Made by a program: the position numbers and the translations under genes | The notes under the pieces: generated by a model | Told to the model about the DNA's origin: nothing | What the model saw: only the letters and a program-made list of their open reading frames with translations | Databases searched by the model: none | Assembly (NCBI RefSeq): GCF_040833975.1 | Contig: NZ_CP162130.1 | Coordinates: 1,191,501-1,255,500 of the forward strand | Direction: 5' to 3' | From: Leptospira sp. WS92.C1 | GTDB taxonomy: Bacteria > Spirochaetota > Leptospiria > Leptospirales > Leptospiraceae | DNA length: 64,000 nt | Part shown: positions 39,724-47,734 of the stretch, in pieces | Layout of the letters: every line of letters begins with the position of its first letter | How positions within the stretch are numbered: the stretch's first letter is position 1

Positions 39724-40743
39724 TTAATTTTTGAACCAGTGTTTTTTTCGGAACCAATAGATCATTCCCGGAGGAATGGCGCAGGCGATCAGGACCGTGA
39801 AAAACAAAAAGGGAAGACTGTCATACGGGATCGCTGTAAAGTTCATTCCAAAAAATCCGGTTAAAAACGTAAGTGGCATAAAGATCAAACTGATTAGGGT
39901 CAGTCGTTTTACCACGTCGTTTGTTCTTTGAGAGATGACCGAAAAATACGCATCCATCGTGTTTCCTAAAAGATCCCGATCCATATCGATGGTTTCATAA
40001 AGCCGATTGAGGTGATCGTAAACATCCCTGAAGTAAATTTGAATTTTGGGACTTAAAAAATTTGTCTCTCTGCGGATGAGACTATTTACGATTTCCCTTT
40101 GCGGAGAAAGAACCCTTCTCATTCGGGTGAGATTTCGTTTGAGATAAAGAATTCCCGCAATCGTTTGCTGGCTATCCTGGTTTACCAAAATTTGAGTTTC
40201 CGTTTTTACGATCTCTTCGCTCATCGTGTCCAAGATCGGAAAGTTGGAATCCACCGTCTGATCGAATAAGTGATAGAGAATTTGATCGGTTCCTCTTGAA
40301 AGCGGATTTCCTTGTGTCATACAACGTGCTCTGAGTTGTTCGATCAGGGGTTCTTCCTTTTGATGGACGGTTACTACGAACTTTTCATTGTAAAAAATGT
40401 GAATCTCGTTGCTTCTGAGAATCTTTTTTTCGCCGTCGTATTGAAATCGATGAAGGACGATAAATATGTAAGATCCATATTCGTCTAGTTTTGGTCTTTG
40501 ATTTTTATTGATACAGTCTTCGATCGCAAGAGGGTGAAAATTACATTCTCGCGCGAGGAAATCCAGATCCGAACCCTCGGTGGAATCCAGATCGATCCAA
40601 ACAAGTCCTTTGGTGCAAAGCCATTCCAGCTCCGGAAGACCGGGAGGTTTTTCCCCCGCTTCGAGCAGGACTTGACAAGGGGATGCCACATACTTTTCCT
40701 GACTCCCTTCCGGGAAAAATTCCGTAAATAAGATTCGTTTCAC
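39724..40743 (-). CDS. corA: CorA-family Mg2+/divalent cation transporter
   Basis: The 339-residue protein has an N-terminal cytosolic domain with CINKNQRPKLDEYGSYIFIVLH, a long helix with the DRDLLGNTMDAYFSV segment, and two C-terminal membrane helices. The essential selectivity motif GMN is present in FLTGFFGMNFT at the end of TM1. It forms homopentamers that import Mg2+ and Co2+/Ni2+. Start at ATG 40743. Its 3' end abuts the convergent LytTR gene. Confidence 0.95.
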   Translation of the reverse strand: MKRILFTEFFPEGSQEKYVASPCQVLLEAGEKPPGLPELEWLCTKGLVWIDLDSTEGSDLDFLARECNFHPLAIEDCINKNQRPKLDEYGSYIFIVLHRFQYDGEKKILRSNEIHIFYNEKFVVTVHQKEEPLIEQLRARCMTQGNPLSRGTDQILYHLFDQTVDSNFPILDTMSEEIVKTETQILVNQDSQQTIAGILYLKRNLTRMRRVLSPQREIVNSLIRRETNFLSPKIQIYFRDVYDHLNRLYETIDMDRDLLGNTMDAYFSVISQRTNDVVKRLTLISLIFMPLTFLTGFFGMNFTAIPYDSLPFLFFTVLIACAIPPGMIYWFRKKHWFKN

Positions 40744-40797
40744 TGGATGATTCTCGGACTGAGGCTATTCCTGAAACTCGGTCTGGCAAGGAAATTA

Positions 40798-41070
40798 TCT
40801 TACGAAAGGTTGGTATGTTTTTTAAGTTTGACCGATCGCTGATAGGATTTGTTGAGTTCTGTCAATCATAGGCCCATTCTGCAAGTCCTTGATCGTCCAA
40901 CCAATTGTGATATGCGTCCAATATCTTTCTTTCTTCGAGATAGTATTCCTGAAGAGCACATCTTGTTATGAGTAAGTCGATCATTTCCGAATCGCTTCGT
41001 ATCTTTCCGTCGGGTGCGGTTTTATCAAATAAGCGCATGCTCATCTTGAGTGATTCGAGCTTATATCTAG
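40798..41070. repeat. 273-bp direct repeat, left copy (island boundary)
   Basis: This segment matches 43764-44036 over exactly 273 bp, in the same orientation, with only about eight differences by eye, and flanking sequence diverges at both ends. It contains nearly all of a small minus-strand gene. The two copies bracket the XRE/receptor/acyltransferase genes. Confidence 0.93.
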
Positions 41071-41074
41071 TCAT
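40862..41074 (-). CDS. Small hypothetical protein, left copy (70 aa)
   Basis: The predicted protein is Asp/Glu-rich and helical, with SEMIDLLITRCALQEYY and DAYHNWLDDQGLAEW. I do not recognise a family. The paralogue at 43828-44052 differs at five aligned positions, four of them conservative. The ATG lies just outside the repeat, and the two copies have different N-terminal ends, so the native start may be an internal Met (KMSMRLFDK). Conservation of the frame in both copies suggests it is, or recently was, a real gene. Confidence 0.6.
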   Translation of the reverse strand: MTRYKLESLKMSMRLFDKTAPDGKIRSDSEMIDLLITRCALQEYYLEERKILDAYHNWLDDQGLAEWAYD

Positions 41075-41308
41075 TTACCAAAACCTTAATGACTCACCTT
41101 TCGTTTGGAGAATTGATTCATTTTTTTGTCCTTGGCATTTTGATCGTTTTGCGAAATGATCCAATGCAATCAGTTATTTTGTTTGATTGAGAATACAAGG
41201 CATCCGACCAGTCACGACTTTTCCGTTAGTTTTAGGTTGCATTATTCTTACTTTAGAAAATTAGTAATCTTGGTCTGAAAATGCGTTCTTTGAATAAGAA
41301 TATTGAAT

Positions 41309-41350
41309 ATACATATATGTATAATTGCAATAAAAAAATATACGTGTATA
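41309..41350. promoter_or_regulatory. Operator-like palindromes before the XRE gene
   Basis: ATACATATATGTAT (41309-41322) is a perfect palindrome that overlaps a TATAAT box (41320-41325), and TATACGTGTATA (41339-41350) is a near-palindrome 7 bp before ATG 41358. Two related half-sites overlapping a promoter are the classic layout for autorepression by an XRE/Cro-type protein. Confidence 0.55.
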
Positions 41351-41357
41351 AATAAAT

Positions 41358-41750
41358 ATGGATTTTCATGATAGCCTAATTGATCTTATGAAGAGTCGAA
41401 ACTGGACTCAGGAACAACTTGCATCGGCCGGTGGTGTCAAGCAGGCTACGATCAGTCGCTATTTAAGCCGTGGAGTTACGCCTTCTTTTCAATTTATCTT
41501 TAATCTATATAAAAATGAAAAAGTAGATCCTTTGGTATTTTTCAGAGATTTCAATGATAGCGAACTCACGTTAGAGAATTTAGAATCGCAAAATGAAAAA
41601 CAAAGACTAACGGAAAATATCACTGAATTTCTTAGAAAGCTAAGAAGAAGGCCGAAGGTTTTCGACCTCACGAATGAGTTATTCGAATTAGGGGAGAACG
41701 ATCTTACTGTAATTGAAGTTATGGTAAAGAGGTTGAAGGATAAGAAGTAG
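41358..41750 (+). CDS. XRE-family helix-turn-helix regulator
   Basis: The 130-residue protein has an N-terminal Cro/CI-type HTH (about residues 5-60: LIDLMKSRNWTQEQLASAGGVKQATISRYLSRG) and a C-terminal helical domain (about 80-130) with no peptidase motif, so it is not a LexA-type repressor. It sits in the island between the direct repeats, convergent with the receptor-like gene with 7 nt between their stops. Palindromes at its promoter suggest autoregulation. It may control the acyltransferase/receptor operon. Confidence 0.9.
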   Translation: MDFHDSLIDLMKSRNWTQEQLASAGGVKQATISRYLSRGVTPSFQFIFNLYKNEKVDPLVFFRDFNDSELTLENLESQNEKQRLTENITEFLRKLRRRPKVFDLTNELFELGENDLTVIEVMVKRLKDKK

Positions 41751-41757
41751 GAAGGTC

Positions 41758-42630
41758 TTACGTGGCCATTCGGTCATAGATCTCGTCTAGGGTTAAATCT
41801 GAGTTAATTTGAAGTTCGGTAAAATCTCCGATTATATTTTTGATCACACGCTTTCTGTATTGTTTCCGTGCCTCGCTATAGGCGAGGGCATCCACAATTT
41901 TCAAAATCATAACGTTGGTTTGTATGAGAAATGAATTGTTATCATTTATAATCGCGCTTTCCGGGATTTCAAAAAGATTGATACGAATGATACCAATTGA
42001 CCAGATCGCTGTCGCCAATGTGCATCCGATCGGTGCGATAAAATTGTATTCCGGAAGTCCGAACAGTCTTAATAAAAATGTAAAAATCCCTATAAATCCA
42101 AGCCAAACAAAAATTCCAATTGCGATATAAACAAGTCTTACCCTGTCCATTCCGCGTTTTAATTTAAAGCCAATGATTAATACCAAAAGAGAGTAAATTA
42201 AACTTAAGACTCCCCCAATCACAAAATAATCATACAGTTTTCCGGCAATAAAATGGAGTTTCGAATCTTGAATCCAGGCGTGTGATATATATACTTCCGA
42301 GAAACAAAGTGCGTAGATCGGGACTATATAAAATGTTATGACTAAGATATTTATAATCATTGGAAGTTTTTTATCAAAGACATATGAATATATAAATCGA
42401 ATTAAAAGAAGAGGGCTGATGATCATCGGTATCGTCATGGCTCTGGTCCACAACAAGGTTGAAGTATTTTTTAAAAACGGTATTGCAAATAGAAAGTCCC
42501 AAACTCCAAAAATGATACAAAGAAGACCAAAATCAAAAAATTCCCTCCGTTTGCTAACAACGGTCAATACATAAAATCCAATTCCAATGTTGCAAAGGGA
42601 GGCGATGAATAAGACTAAAGTTGTTTCCAA
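41758..42630 (-). CDS. Seven-helix receptor-like membrane protein without kinase domain
   Basis: The 290-residue protein has seven hydrophobic helices in about the first 225 residues, and the last (FIAPIGCTLATAIWSIGIIRINLFEI) closely resembles the end of the 7TM N-terminal domains of histidine kinases. Only about 65 soluble residues follow (FLIQTNVMILKIVDALAYSEARKQY...), with no H box, no HATPase and no diguanylate cyclase domain. It is 24 nt downstream of the acyltransferase-like gene, in one operon. I infer a membrane receptor or transducer for the product of that enzyme; it could instead be an anti-regulator of an unlinked kinase. Confidence 0.75.
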   Translation of the reverse strand: METTLVLFIASLCNIGIGFYVLTVVSKRREFFDFGLLCIIFGVWDFLFAIPFLKNTSTLLWTRAMTIPMIISPLLLIRFIYSYVFDKKLPMIINILVITFYIVPIYALCFSEVYISHAWIQDSKLHFIAGKLYDYFVIGGVLSLIYSLLVLIIGFKLKRGMDRVRLVYIAIGIFVWLGFIGIFTFLLRLFGLPEYNFIAPIGCTLATAIWSIGIIRINLFEIPESAIINDNNSFLIQTNVMILKIVDALAYSEARKQYRKRVIKNIIGDFTELQINSDLTLDEIYDRMAT

Positions 42631-42654
42631 AGATAATGCCTTGGAAACATTGGG

Positions 42655-43299
42655 TCATTTATGACTTTTTTTTGCAATGATTTTAGCGACATCTGACACC
42701 TGGATTCCCCATATTGTCGGAGTCATGCTTCCATGATCTACTTTTCCATAGCTTGGGAAATAAATTTTATATGGATGAAGTTCGGAGTGAACCGCGCCAA
42801 TTCGGTTGTATAATTTTCCCATTGCCGGTCGTTCTATGTCGTATAATCCGTAGGTTGAAGAAAAACCTTGTTCCAAAAGAAAATCCGTGCTGTAAGAAAG
42901 GACTTTGCTTCCGGCGGCCATCGATGAAGCGGCAAAGGAGTTCATTTCTGCTATATTTCCATTTTCTAATATAGTTTTTTCGTTTGTGTCGTTTCTCAAA
43001 GAATATTCGATTGGAAGCCCGAATGGTCCTCGTGTCAAGACCCGAGATGTTGCGACGATTTCCTCAGAATGATTTACCGCTATAAAATACCGACTGTATC
43101 CATTCAGATCGAATTGTCGATCGAACTCAGGATCATATCCAACATATCCTAATTTAGAATACTGGAGTTGGACGAATTCGCGAGCTCGCTCAATCAGATC
43201 GGGGTTTGATTCGTAGTTACAGCTTAGAAAGCTTAAATCGTTTCGAATTTCGATGTTTTCAATGAGAGAAAGGGATGGTAGTGTTGTTTGATGTGACAT
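42655..43299 (-). CDS. GNAT-fold FeeM/LuxI-like acyltransferase
   Basis: The 214-residue protein has the layout of autoinducer-synthase-like enzymes: RAREFVQLQYSKLGY helix, QFDLNGYSRYFIAV, the Arg in VATSRVLTRGPFGLPIEY, and Glu in NIAEMNSFAAS, matching LuxI positions R24, D45/D48, R68 and E97. R100 is not conserved. The second half (DIERPAMGKLYNRIGAVHSELHPYKIYF) is nearer to N-acyl amino acid synthases such as FeeM. Expected chemistry is transfer of an acyl chain from acyl-ACP/CoA to an amino compound. First gene of a two-gene operon with the 7TM protein, inside the repeat-bounded island. Confidence 0.72.
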   Translation of the reverse strand: MSHQTTLPSLSLIENIEIRNDLSFLSCNYESNPDLIERAREFVQLQYSKLGYVGYDPEFDRQFDLNGYSRYFIAVNHSEEIVATSRVLTRGPFGLPIEYSLRNDTNEKTILENGNIAEMNSFAASSMAAGSKVLSYSTDFLLEQGFSSTYGLYDIERPAMGKLYNRIGAVHSELHPYKIYFPSYGKVDHGSMTPTIWGIQVSDVAKIIAKKSHK

Positions 43300-43306
43300 A
43301 ATAAAG

Positions 43307-43334
43307 AGTATGTCGCTTTAAAATCAAATTTCAA
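43307..43334 (-). promoter_or_regulatory. Possible promoter of the acyltransferase operon
   Basis: On the minus strand TTGAAA (43334-43329) is followed after 16 nt by CATACT (43312-43307), a plausible sigma-70-type pair with a very short leader before ATG 43299. Confidence 0.35.
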
Positions 43335-43763
43335 GTGATTCAATGAGCCGCTTAAAAAAATATTCATGGTGTCTTCGCAACTTAAGTAAACAGTCATTCG
43401 TTTTATTATAAAAATAAATTCTTTGGACGGGTATCTAATGTTTAGCGGTTTTGGGTTTTGTACAAATAAATTCAACGGATCCAATTATGATATGTTATTT
43501 TACTGGAAATCAACGAAGATCAAGAGCTTATAAAAATTGATTCGAGTTCGATTTTTAAGATTTTATTTATATTCTTTTTTGGATGTGGTCTATAAAATCA
43601 TAGTCGCGAAAGTGATATCGAGAATTTTGATGAATGGTTTTTAATTGGGATGACGTTGAATACTTTTATGCGTATCGATCATTACAAGATGTCTACGATA
43701 GGTAATTTTGATAATCTTGTTTCACGATCTTTATACTAACAACAACGGGTTGTTTTATAAATT
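43335..43763. other. AT-rich non-coding gap inside the island
   Basis: No gene is visible between the acyltransferase promoter and the right-hand direct repeat. The AT content is higher than in neighbouring core genes, consistent with acquired DNA. Confidence 0.45.
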
Positions 43764-44036
43764 TCTTACGAAAGGTTGGTATGTTTTTTAAGTTTGACCG
43801 ATCGCTGATAGGATTTGTTGAGTTCTCTCAATCATAGACCCATTCTACAAGTCCTTGATCGTCCAACCAATTGTGATATGCGTCCAATAACTTTCTTTCT
43901 TCGGGATAGTATTCCTGAAGGACGCATCTTGTTATGAGTAAGTCGATCATTTCCGAATCGCTTCGTATCTTTCCGTCGGGTGCGGTTTTATCAAATAAGC
44001 GCATGCTCATCTTGAGTGATTCGAGCTTATATCTAG
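43764..44036. repeat. 273-bp direct repeat, right copy (island boundary)
   Basis: Partner of 40798-41070, same length and orientation. Both begin TCTTACGAAAGG and end GCTTATATCTAG. Confidence 0.93.
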
Positions 44037-44052
44037 CAGTTTTATAAAACAT
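43828..44052 (-). CDS. Small hypothetical protein, right copy (74 aa)
   Basis: Paralogue of the 70-aa protein at 40862-41074, with substitutions such as CVLQEYYPEERKLL and GLVEWVYD. The extra N-terminal residues (MFYKTA) come from DNA outside the repeat. No family recognised. It is the gene carried by the boundary repeat and could be an addiction or regulatory component, which is a guess. Confidence 0.6.
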   Translation of the reverse strand: MFYKTARYKLESLKMSMRLFDKTAPDGKIRSDSEMIDLLITRCVLQEYYPEERKLLDAYHNWLDDQGLVEWVYD

Positions 44053-45096
44053 AATATACTAAAGCTTTTGTGTGATAGAACGGGATCATTTGAAATTTTC
44101 GTTTCATTCTTGCGGGGTCCTATCAACTCCAGGGAATTCCGTTTTTACGGTAAGGCTTTAGACACAATTTGAGTCTATTTTTAGGATTTCCGGGGCGTGG
44201 ATTGTCTGAGGTGAGGGCGAAATGCTTCTTTTTAATAAGGATTTTGATCCCAATAAGGAAAAGACTACGGCCTCCTAAGTTTTCGTAAAAGAGAAAAACG
44301 AGTTTTGAGCGACTCATTTCGATGCACGTTGTCGTTTCTTAAATTTTCCGAGCGGTGTGTGCGAGTTGCATCCGATTCCGGATTACTGGCATATCCCCAT
44401 TTCGATCTAATCGTAGAGGAGTGAGTGTAGACCTCTTTGCGTTTTTTTGTTTGTAGAAGGAGTGCCATTTTTATACTATTTTTAAGTGCTTTTTTATAAA
44501 TCCGGACAATTTGATCTTTTGAAAGATTTTGTTTTTGAGTGAATCTGGGCGTTGAACGAAAGCGTATGATTGTTGGAGGTCCTACAGTTTCAGTTTTTAT
44601 AGAGCAAAGTTTTGATTTCGGAATTTTCCCGCAGGATTTTGTGATGCAGAAGGTCCGACCGATGAGTTTGTTACAGATTGCATGTGTTGATTTTGAAGTC
44701 GGAAGTCCCCGCTGGTCCGGTGGAAGCGGATGATTGTTGGAATGTTGGAGATCCTACATTTAGAGTGGATTTGGAAGACACCCAGGTTGTGTTGAAGAAA
44801 GTTTGGTGTGCCGGATGGGATGTTTTTGGTGATCATGATTGAATTATAATTTGATTTTTAGTTTTTGAAGAATGGTTTGTGAGGAAAGATATTTTGGTTG
44901 TTGAAATGCAGAATGAATTGCATTGAAACAGGAATGAAATGCTTTTTAGCTTTTTATATTCAACTTTCTTAAAATAAATTGACTTTTGTTTTTAGTTTCC
45001 TTTTGTTTGTGAATATTCCGTCGTTTTTGGATCACAAGTTTCGAATTCGATGGATTTTTATCATTTTTTTTGAAGGGTTGTCCGTTCTGAGATACT
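44053..45096. other. About 1 kb non-coding, with GAGTTCC-type motifs
   Basis: I find no supported gene. Members of the dispersed motif family are seen as GGAGGTCCTACAGTTT near 44575 and GGAGATCCTACATTT near 44747, and a clean GAGTTCCTAC occurs at 45231 just inside the next frame. The region is a transition from island to repeat-rich locus. Confidence 0.45.
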
Positions 45097-46365
45097 TTGC
45101 GGATAAAAAATCACAAAAGGATTCTTTATAGAATCTGGAATCTCATTCTATTTTTAAAAACTTTGGGATCGCGTAGTTTACTTTTGAAACTGTTTCTCTT
45201 TTCAATTCTTTTGTTTTTTGCCTCGATGGGGAGTTCCTACAATTCGTTGTATGCTTCCGACGTCGTGGTGGAGGCCGATTTTGAATTGGCGGAGAGCGTT
45301 GAAATTCAAAATTCTTTTTTAGAACCTTCTTCTGTTTTTGCTTCTGCGGAAGCTGTGGCGGTGGCGATTGACCGGGCTTCCGGATCTATGTCGGAAGATC
45401 TTGATCTTTCCGTTTCGGTCTGGGATCGGATCGTTTCTCGGCTGGATTCCTTTTTTTCTTTTTTGCGGAGTTCCGACCATCTCTCGAAAGGTTTGAAGGA
45501 GTTCCAACAGATTTCAAATCTGCCTCTGCGGGAAAGTTTGATGGAGTTCCCACAAATTTCAAATCTGCCTCTTCGGGAAAGTTCGAAGGAGTTCCCACAG
45601 ATTTCAAATCTGCCTCTGCGAGAAAGTTTGATGGAGTTCCCACAGATTTCAAATCTGCCTCTGCGGGAAAGTTTGATGGAGTTCCCACAGATTTCAAATC
45701 TGCCTCTGCGAGAAAGTTTGATGGAGTTCCCACAGATTTCAAATCTGCCTCTGCGGGAAAGTTTGATGGAGTTCCCACAAATTTCAAATCTGCCTCTTCG
45801 GGAAAGTTCGAAGGAGTTCCCACAAATTTCAAATCTGCCTCTGCGGGAAAGTTTGATGGAGTTCCCACAAATTTCAAATCTGCCTCTTCGGGAAAGTTTG
45901 ATGGAGTTCCCACAGATTTCCGGTTCAGCTTTGGTTGCTCGAGACGACCGGTCCTTTGCGTTGGAGTTGGATCGTATTTTTTTGGATTCTTTGCAGAATG
46001 CTTCGTTTGTGAGCGATTCGATTTTTGCGATCGTTTCGAGCGATTTTGCTGATTCTCTAAAAGAGGTCAGCCTTTCCAATTCGGCGAATCGTTCTTCTTT
46101 GTTTGCGGGGTTTGTCGTTTTGGATCTTTTTTTGCCGGAGCGAACTCGAAAGAAATTGGTTCCGTCGATTTTTAGGACAAGTCCTTTGCTTTCGGCTTTG
46201 TTTTCTTCTTTTTTGGGGAATCGTCTTGGGATCGTTTCCGGTCCGGTGCTGATCTTCACTCATCTTTCGTTTCATCATTCTTTTCTCAATCGTAAACTTT
46301 TGCGTTACTATGCGATTCGTTCGGATGGTCCACCCTATCTTTCTTTTCAGCAGGTGTGTGTATGA
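45097..46365 (+). CDS. Hypothetical secreted-like ORF containing the first 45-bp array
   Basis: The frame opens at TTG 45097 and encodes 422 residues. The N-terminus is basic with strong hydrophobic stretches (LLLKLFLFSILLFFASMGSS), compatible with a signal peptide. Residues about 135-285 are ten 15-residue repeats (MEFPQISNLPLRESL type) that simply translate the 45-bp DNA repeats; since 45 is a multiple of 3, other frames and the opposite strand are open too. Whether this is translated is uncertain. Its stop overlaps an ATG of the next ORF as ATGA. I keep it because of the signal-like N-terminus and the coupling, with low confidence. Confidence 0.35.
   Translation: MRIKNHKRILYRIWNLILFLKTLGSRSLLLKLFLFSILLFFASMGSSYNSLYASDVVVEADFELAESVEIQNSFLEPSSVFASAEAVAVAIDRASGSMSEDLDLSVSVWDRIVSRLDSFFSFLRSSDHLSKGLKEFQQISNLPLRESLMEFPQISNLPLRESSKEFPQISNLPLRESLMEFPQISNLPLRESLMEFPQISNLPLRESLMEFPQISNLPLRESLMEFPQISNLPLRESSKEFPQISNLPLRESLMEFPQISNLPLRESLMEFPQISGSALVARDDRSFALELDRIFLDSLQNASFVSDSIFAIVSSDFADSLKEVSLSNSANRSSLFAGFVVLDLFLPERTRKKLVPSIFRTSPLLSALFSSFLGNRLGIVSGPVLIFTHLSFHHSFLNRKLLRYYAIRSDGPPYLSFQQVCV
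45499..45948 (+). repeat. Array of ten 45-bp repeats carrying a 15-bp palindrome
   Basis: Units start every 45 bp from 45499 to 45904. Each begins GAGTTCCCACA and contains CAGATTT-C-AAATCTG, a 7-1-7 inverted repeat, then a CTCTGCGGGAAAG-like half. The first unit has CAACAG and the last loses its right arm (GATTTCCGGTTC). There are no unique spacers, so it is not CRISPR. Confidence 0.95.
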
Positions 46366-47150
46366 AATTCGTTTTTTCACTCTTCTCTTTTTTTAGAGCC
46401 TTTCTCCGCTTTTTCCTCGGTGTTTTTTTTAGAAACGCTTTTCTTCGCTTCGATCCAGTCGCTTCTGACAAGTTGTTTGTGCAGAATCCTTTTTTGCGGA
46501 ATTCCGACCCTTCACAGAGAAGTCCGTATGAGTTCCCACAAATTTCAAATCTGCCTTTGCTGAAACGTCCGTATGAGTTCCCACAAATTTCAAATCTGCC
46601 TTTGCTGAAACGTCTGTATGAGTTCCCACAGATTTCGAATCTGCCTCTGCAGGAAAGTTTGTATGAGTTCCCACAGATTTCGAATCTGCCTTTGCTGAAA
46701 CGTTTGTATGAGTTCCCACAGATTTCCGATCTGCCTTCGCAGAAAAGTTCGTATGAGTTCCCACAAATTTCAAATCTGCCTTTGCAGAAAGATTCGAAGG
46801 AGTTCCCACAAATTTCAAATCTGCCTTTGCTGAAACGTTTGTATGAGTTCCCACAGATTTCGAATCTGCCTTTGCAGAAACGTTTGTATGAGTTCCCACA
46901 GATTTCGAATCTGCCTTTGCAGAAACGTTTGTATGAGTTCCCACAGATTTCCGGTTTAGCTTTGGTTGATCGGGGTGAATTTTTTGACCACGCTTGGGTT
47001 CTTCGGGACAAGTCATTTGTATTTCAGAAAAACATAAATTACAAAACTGCTGAACGTTTTGTTTCGATTGGAGGGGGAAGCTCGGCCCTGCGCTTTCTCT
47101 GCGCGTCGTTTTGGGAACCGTTCTTGTTGAGAGGTTCGCTTTGTTTGTAA
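46362..47150 (+). CDS. Hypothetical ORF containing the second 45-bp array
   Basis: Start ATG 46362 overlaps the previous stop as ATGA (an upstream in-frame GTG at 46356 exists). The 262-residue translation starts with a strongly hydrophobic and basic stretch (KFVFSLFSFFRAFLRFFLGVFF) and then reads ten repeats of the YEFPQISNLPLLKRL type. As with the preceding ORF, the open frame may merely follow from the 45-bp period. The end overlaps the 63-bp array frame by 40 bp. Low confidence as a gene. Confidence 0.3.
   Translation: MKFVFSLFSFFRAFLRFFLGVFFRNAFLRFDPVASDKLFVQNPFLRNSDPSQRSPYEFPQISNLPLLKRPYEFPQISNLPLLKRLYEFPQISNLPLQESLYEFPQISNLPLLKRLYEFPQISDLPSQKSSYEFPQISNLPLQKDSKEFPQISNLPLLKRLYEFPQISNLPLQKRLYEFPQISNLPLQKRLYEFPQISGLALVDRGEFFDHAWVLRDKSFVFQKNINYKTAERFVSIGGGSSALRFLCASFWEPFLLRGSLCL
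46530..46952 (+). repeat. Second array of ten 45-bp palindromic repeats
   Basis: Units begin every 45 bp from 46530 to 46935 with GTATGAGTTCCCACA and the same AGATTTCRAATCT-type palindrome as the first array, but the linker is TTTGCTGAAACGTTTG or TTTGCAGAAACGTTTG. Like the first array, the final unit ends in GATTTCCGGTTTAGC, so the two arrays are duplicated blocks including their right ends. Confidence 0.95.
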
Positions 47151-47160
47151 AATCTTTGAA

Positions 47161-47412
47161 TCGTTCTTTTGCTTTTAGGAGTGTGCTTGTGAAAAAGTTT
47201 TCTTTGTTTGTGAAGTCATTCAATCGTTCTTTTGCTTTTAGGAGTGCGCTTGTGAAAAAGTTTTCTTTGTTTGTAAAGTCATTCAATCGTTCTTTTGCTT
47301 TTAGGAGTGTGCTTGTGAAAAAGTTTTCTTTGTTTGTAAAGTCATTCAATCGTTCTTTTGCTTTTAGGAGTGTGCTTGTGAAAAAGTTTGTTTTGTTTGT
47401 AAAGTCATTCGG
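47161..47412 (+). repeat. Four tandem 63-bp repeats, each with Shine-Dalgarno and GTG
   Basis: Units start at 47161, 47224, 47287 and 47350, with a partial fifth at 47413 and a degenerate one before 47161. Every full unit contains AGGAG, seven nucleotides, then GTGAAAAAG in the same frame as the long toxin-like gene downstream. The translation is SVLVKKFSLFVKSFNRSFAFR. A diverged copy of the unit (GGAACGGTGTTTGTTGAAAAG) lies directly before the presumed ATG 47735. Confidence 0.9.
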
Positions 47413-47432
47413 TCGTTCTTTTGATCTCTCGT

Positions 47433-47643
47433 GCGTGAGCGATCGAAAGAAACTCAAATTCCGCTTACGCGGAATCAGTCAAAAAATTGAAATATCAACA
47501 AAGTTGAATGTTGTTCAAGTTCAACACAATTTGTTGACTGAAGTGGAGAGCGCGACCCGCATTCACTCGGCGCGTCGTTTTGGGGAAACTCAGCGTTTTG
47601 CTCTCTACGGATCGCAAAACAGGATCACTCCGAAGGACACGCC
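47433..47643 (+). repeat. Boundary element, copy A (upstream of full-length gene)
   Basis: Starts GCGTGAGCGATCG (47433-47445), then TTGAATGTTGTTCAA, ACACAATTTGTTGAC (47524-47538) and AGTGGAGAGCGCGACC (47542-47557), ending near CGAAGGACACGCC (47631-47643). The first three words recur in order at 61414-61514 and the first and last at 57706 and 57824. Confidence 0.8.
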
Positions 47644-47734
47644 CAAATCCTCTCAAAGCGAATCTAACGTTGCAGCCTCGATTTCATCTCCCCGAAACAG
47701 ATCGTTTGTATTTGGAACGGTGTTTGTTGAAAAG

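Noticed and set aside
45499..46952. CRISPR array
   Set aside because: The repeats are directly contiguous with near-identical linkers and no variable spacers, and no cas gene is present in the window.
45306..47457. Long reverse-strand open frames across the repeat arrays
   Set aside because: They only reflect the 45-bp and 63-bp periods, which keep frames open on both strands; they have no start signals or non-repeat coding sequence of their own.
47111..47734. N-terminal extension of the giant protein through the 63-bp repeats
   Set aside because: Not excluded, but a signal-like hydrophobic segment begins at 47735 and the upstream part is repeat DNA, so I took 47735 as the likeliest start and reported the alternative.
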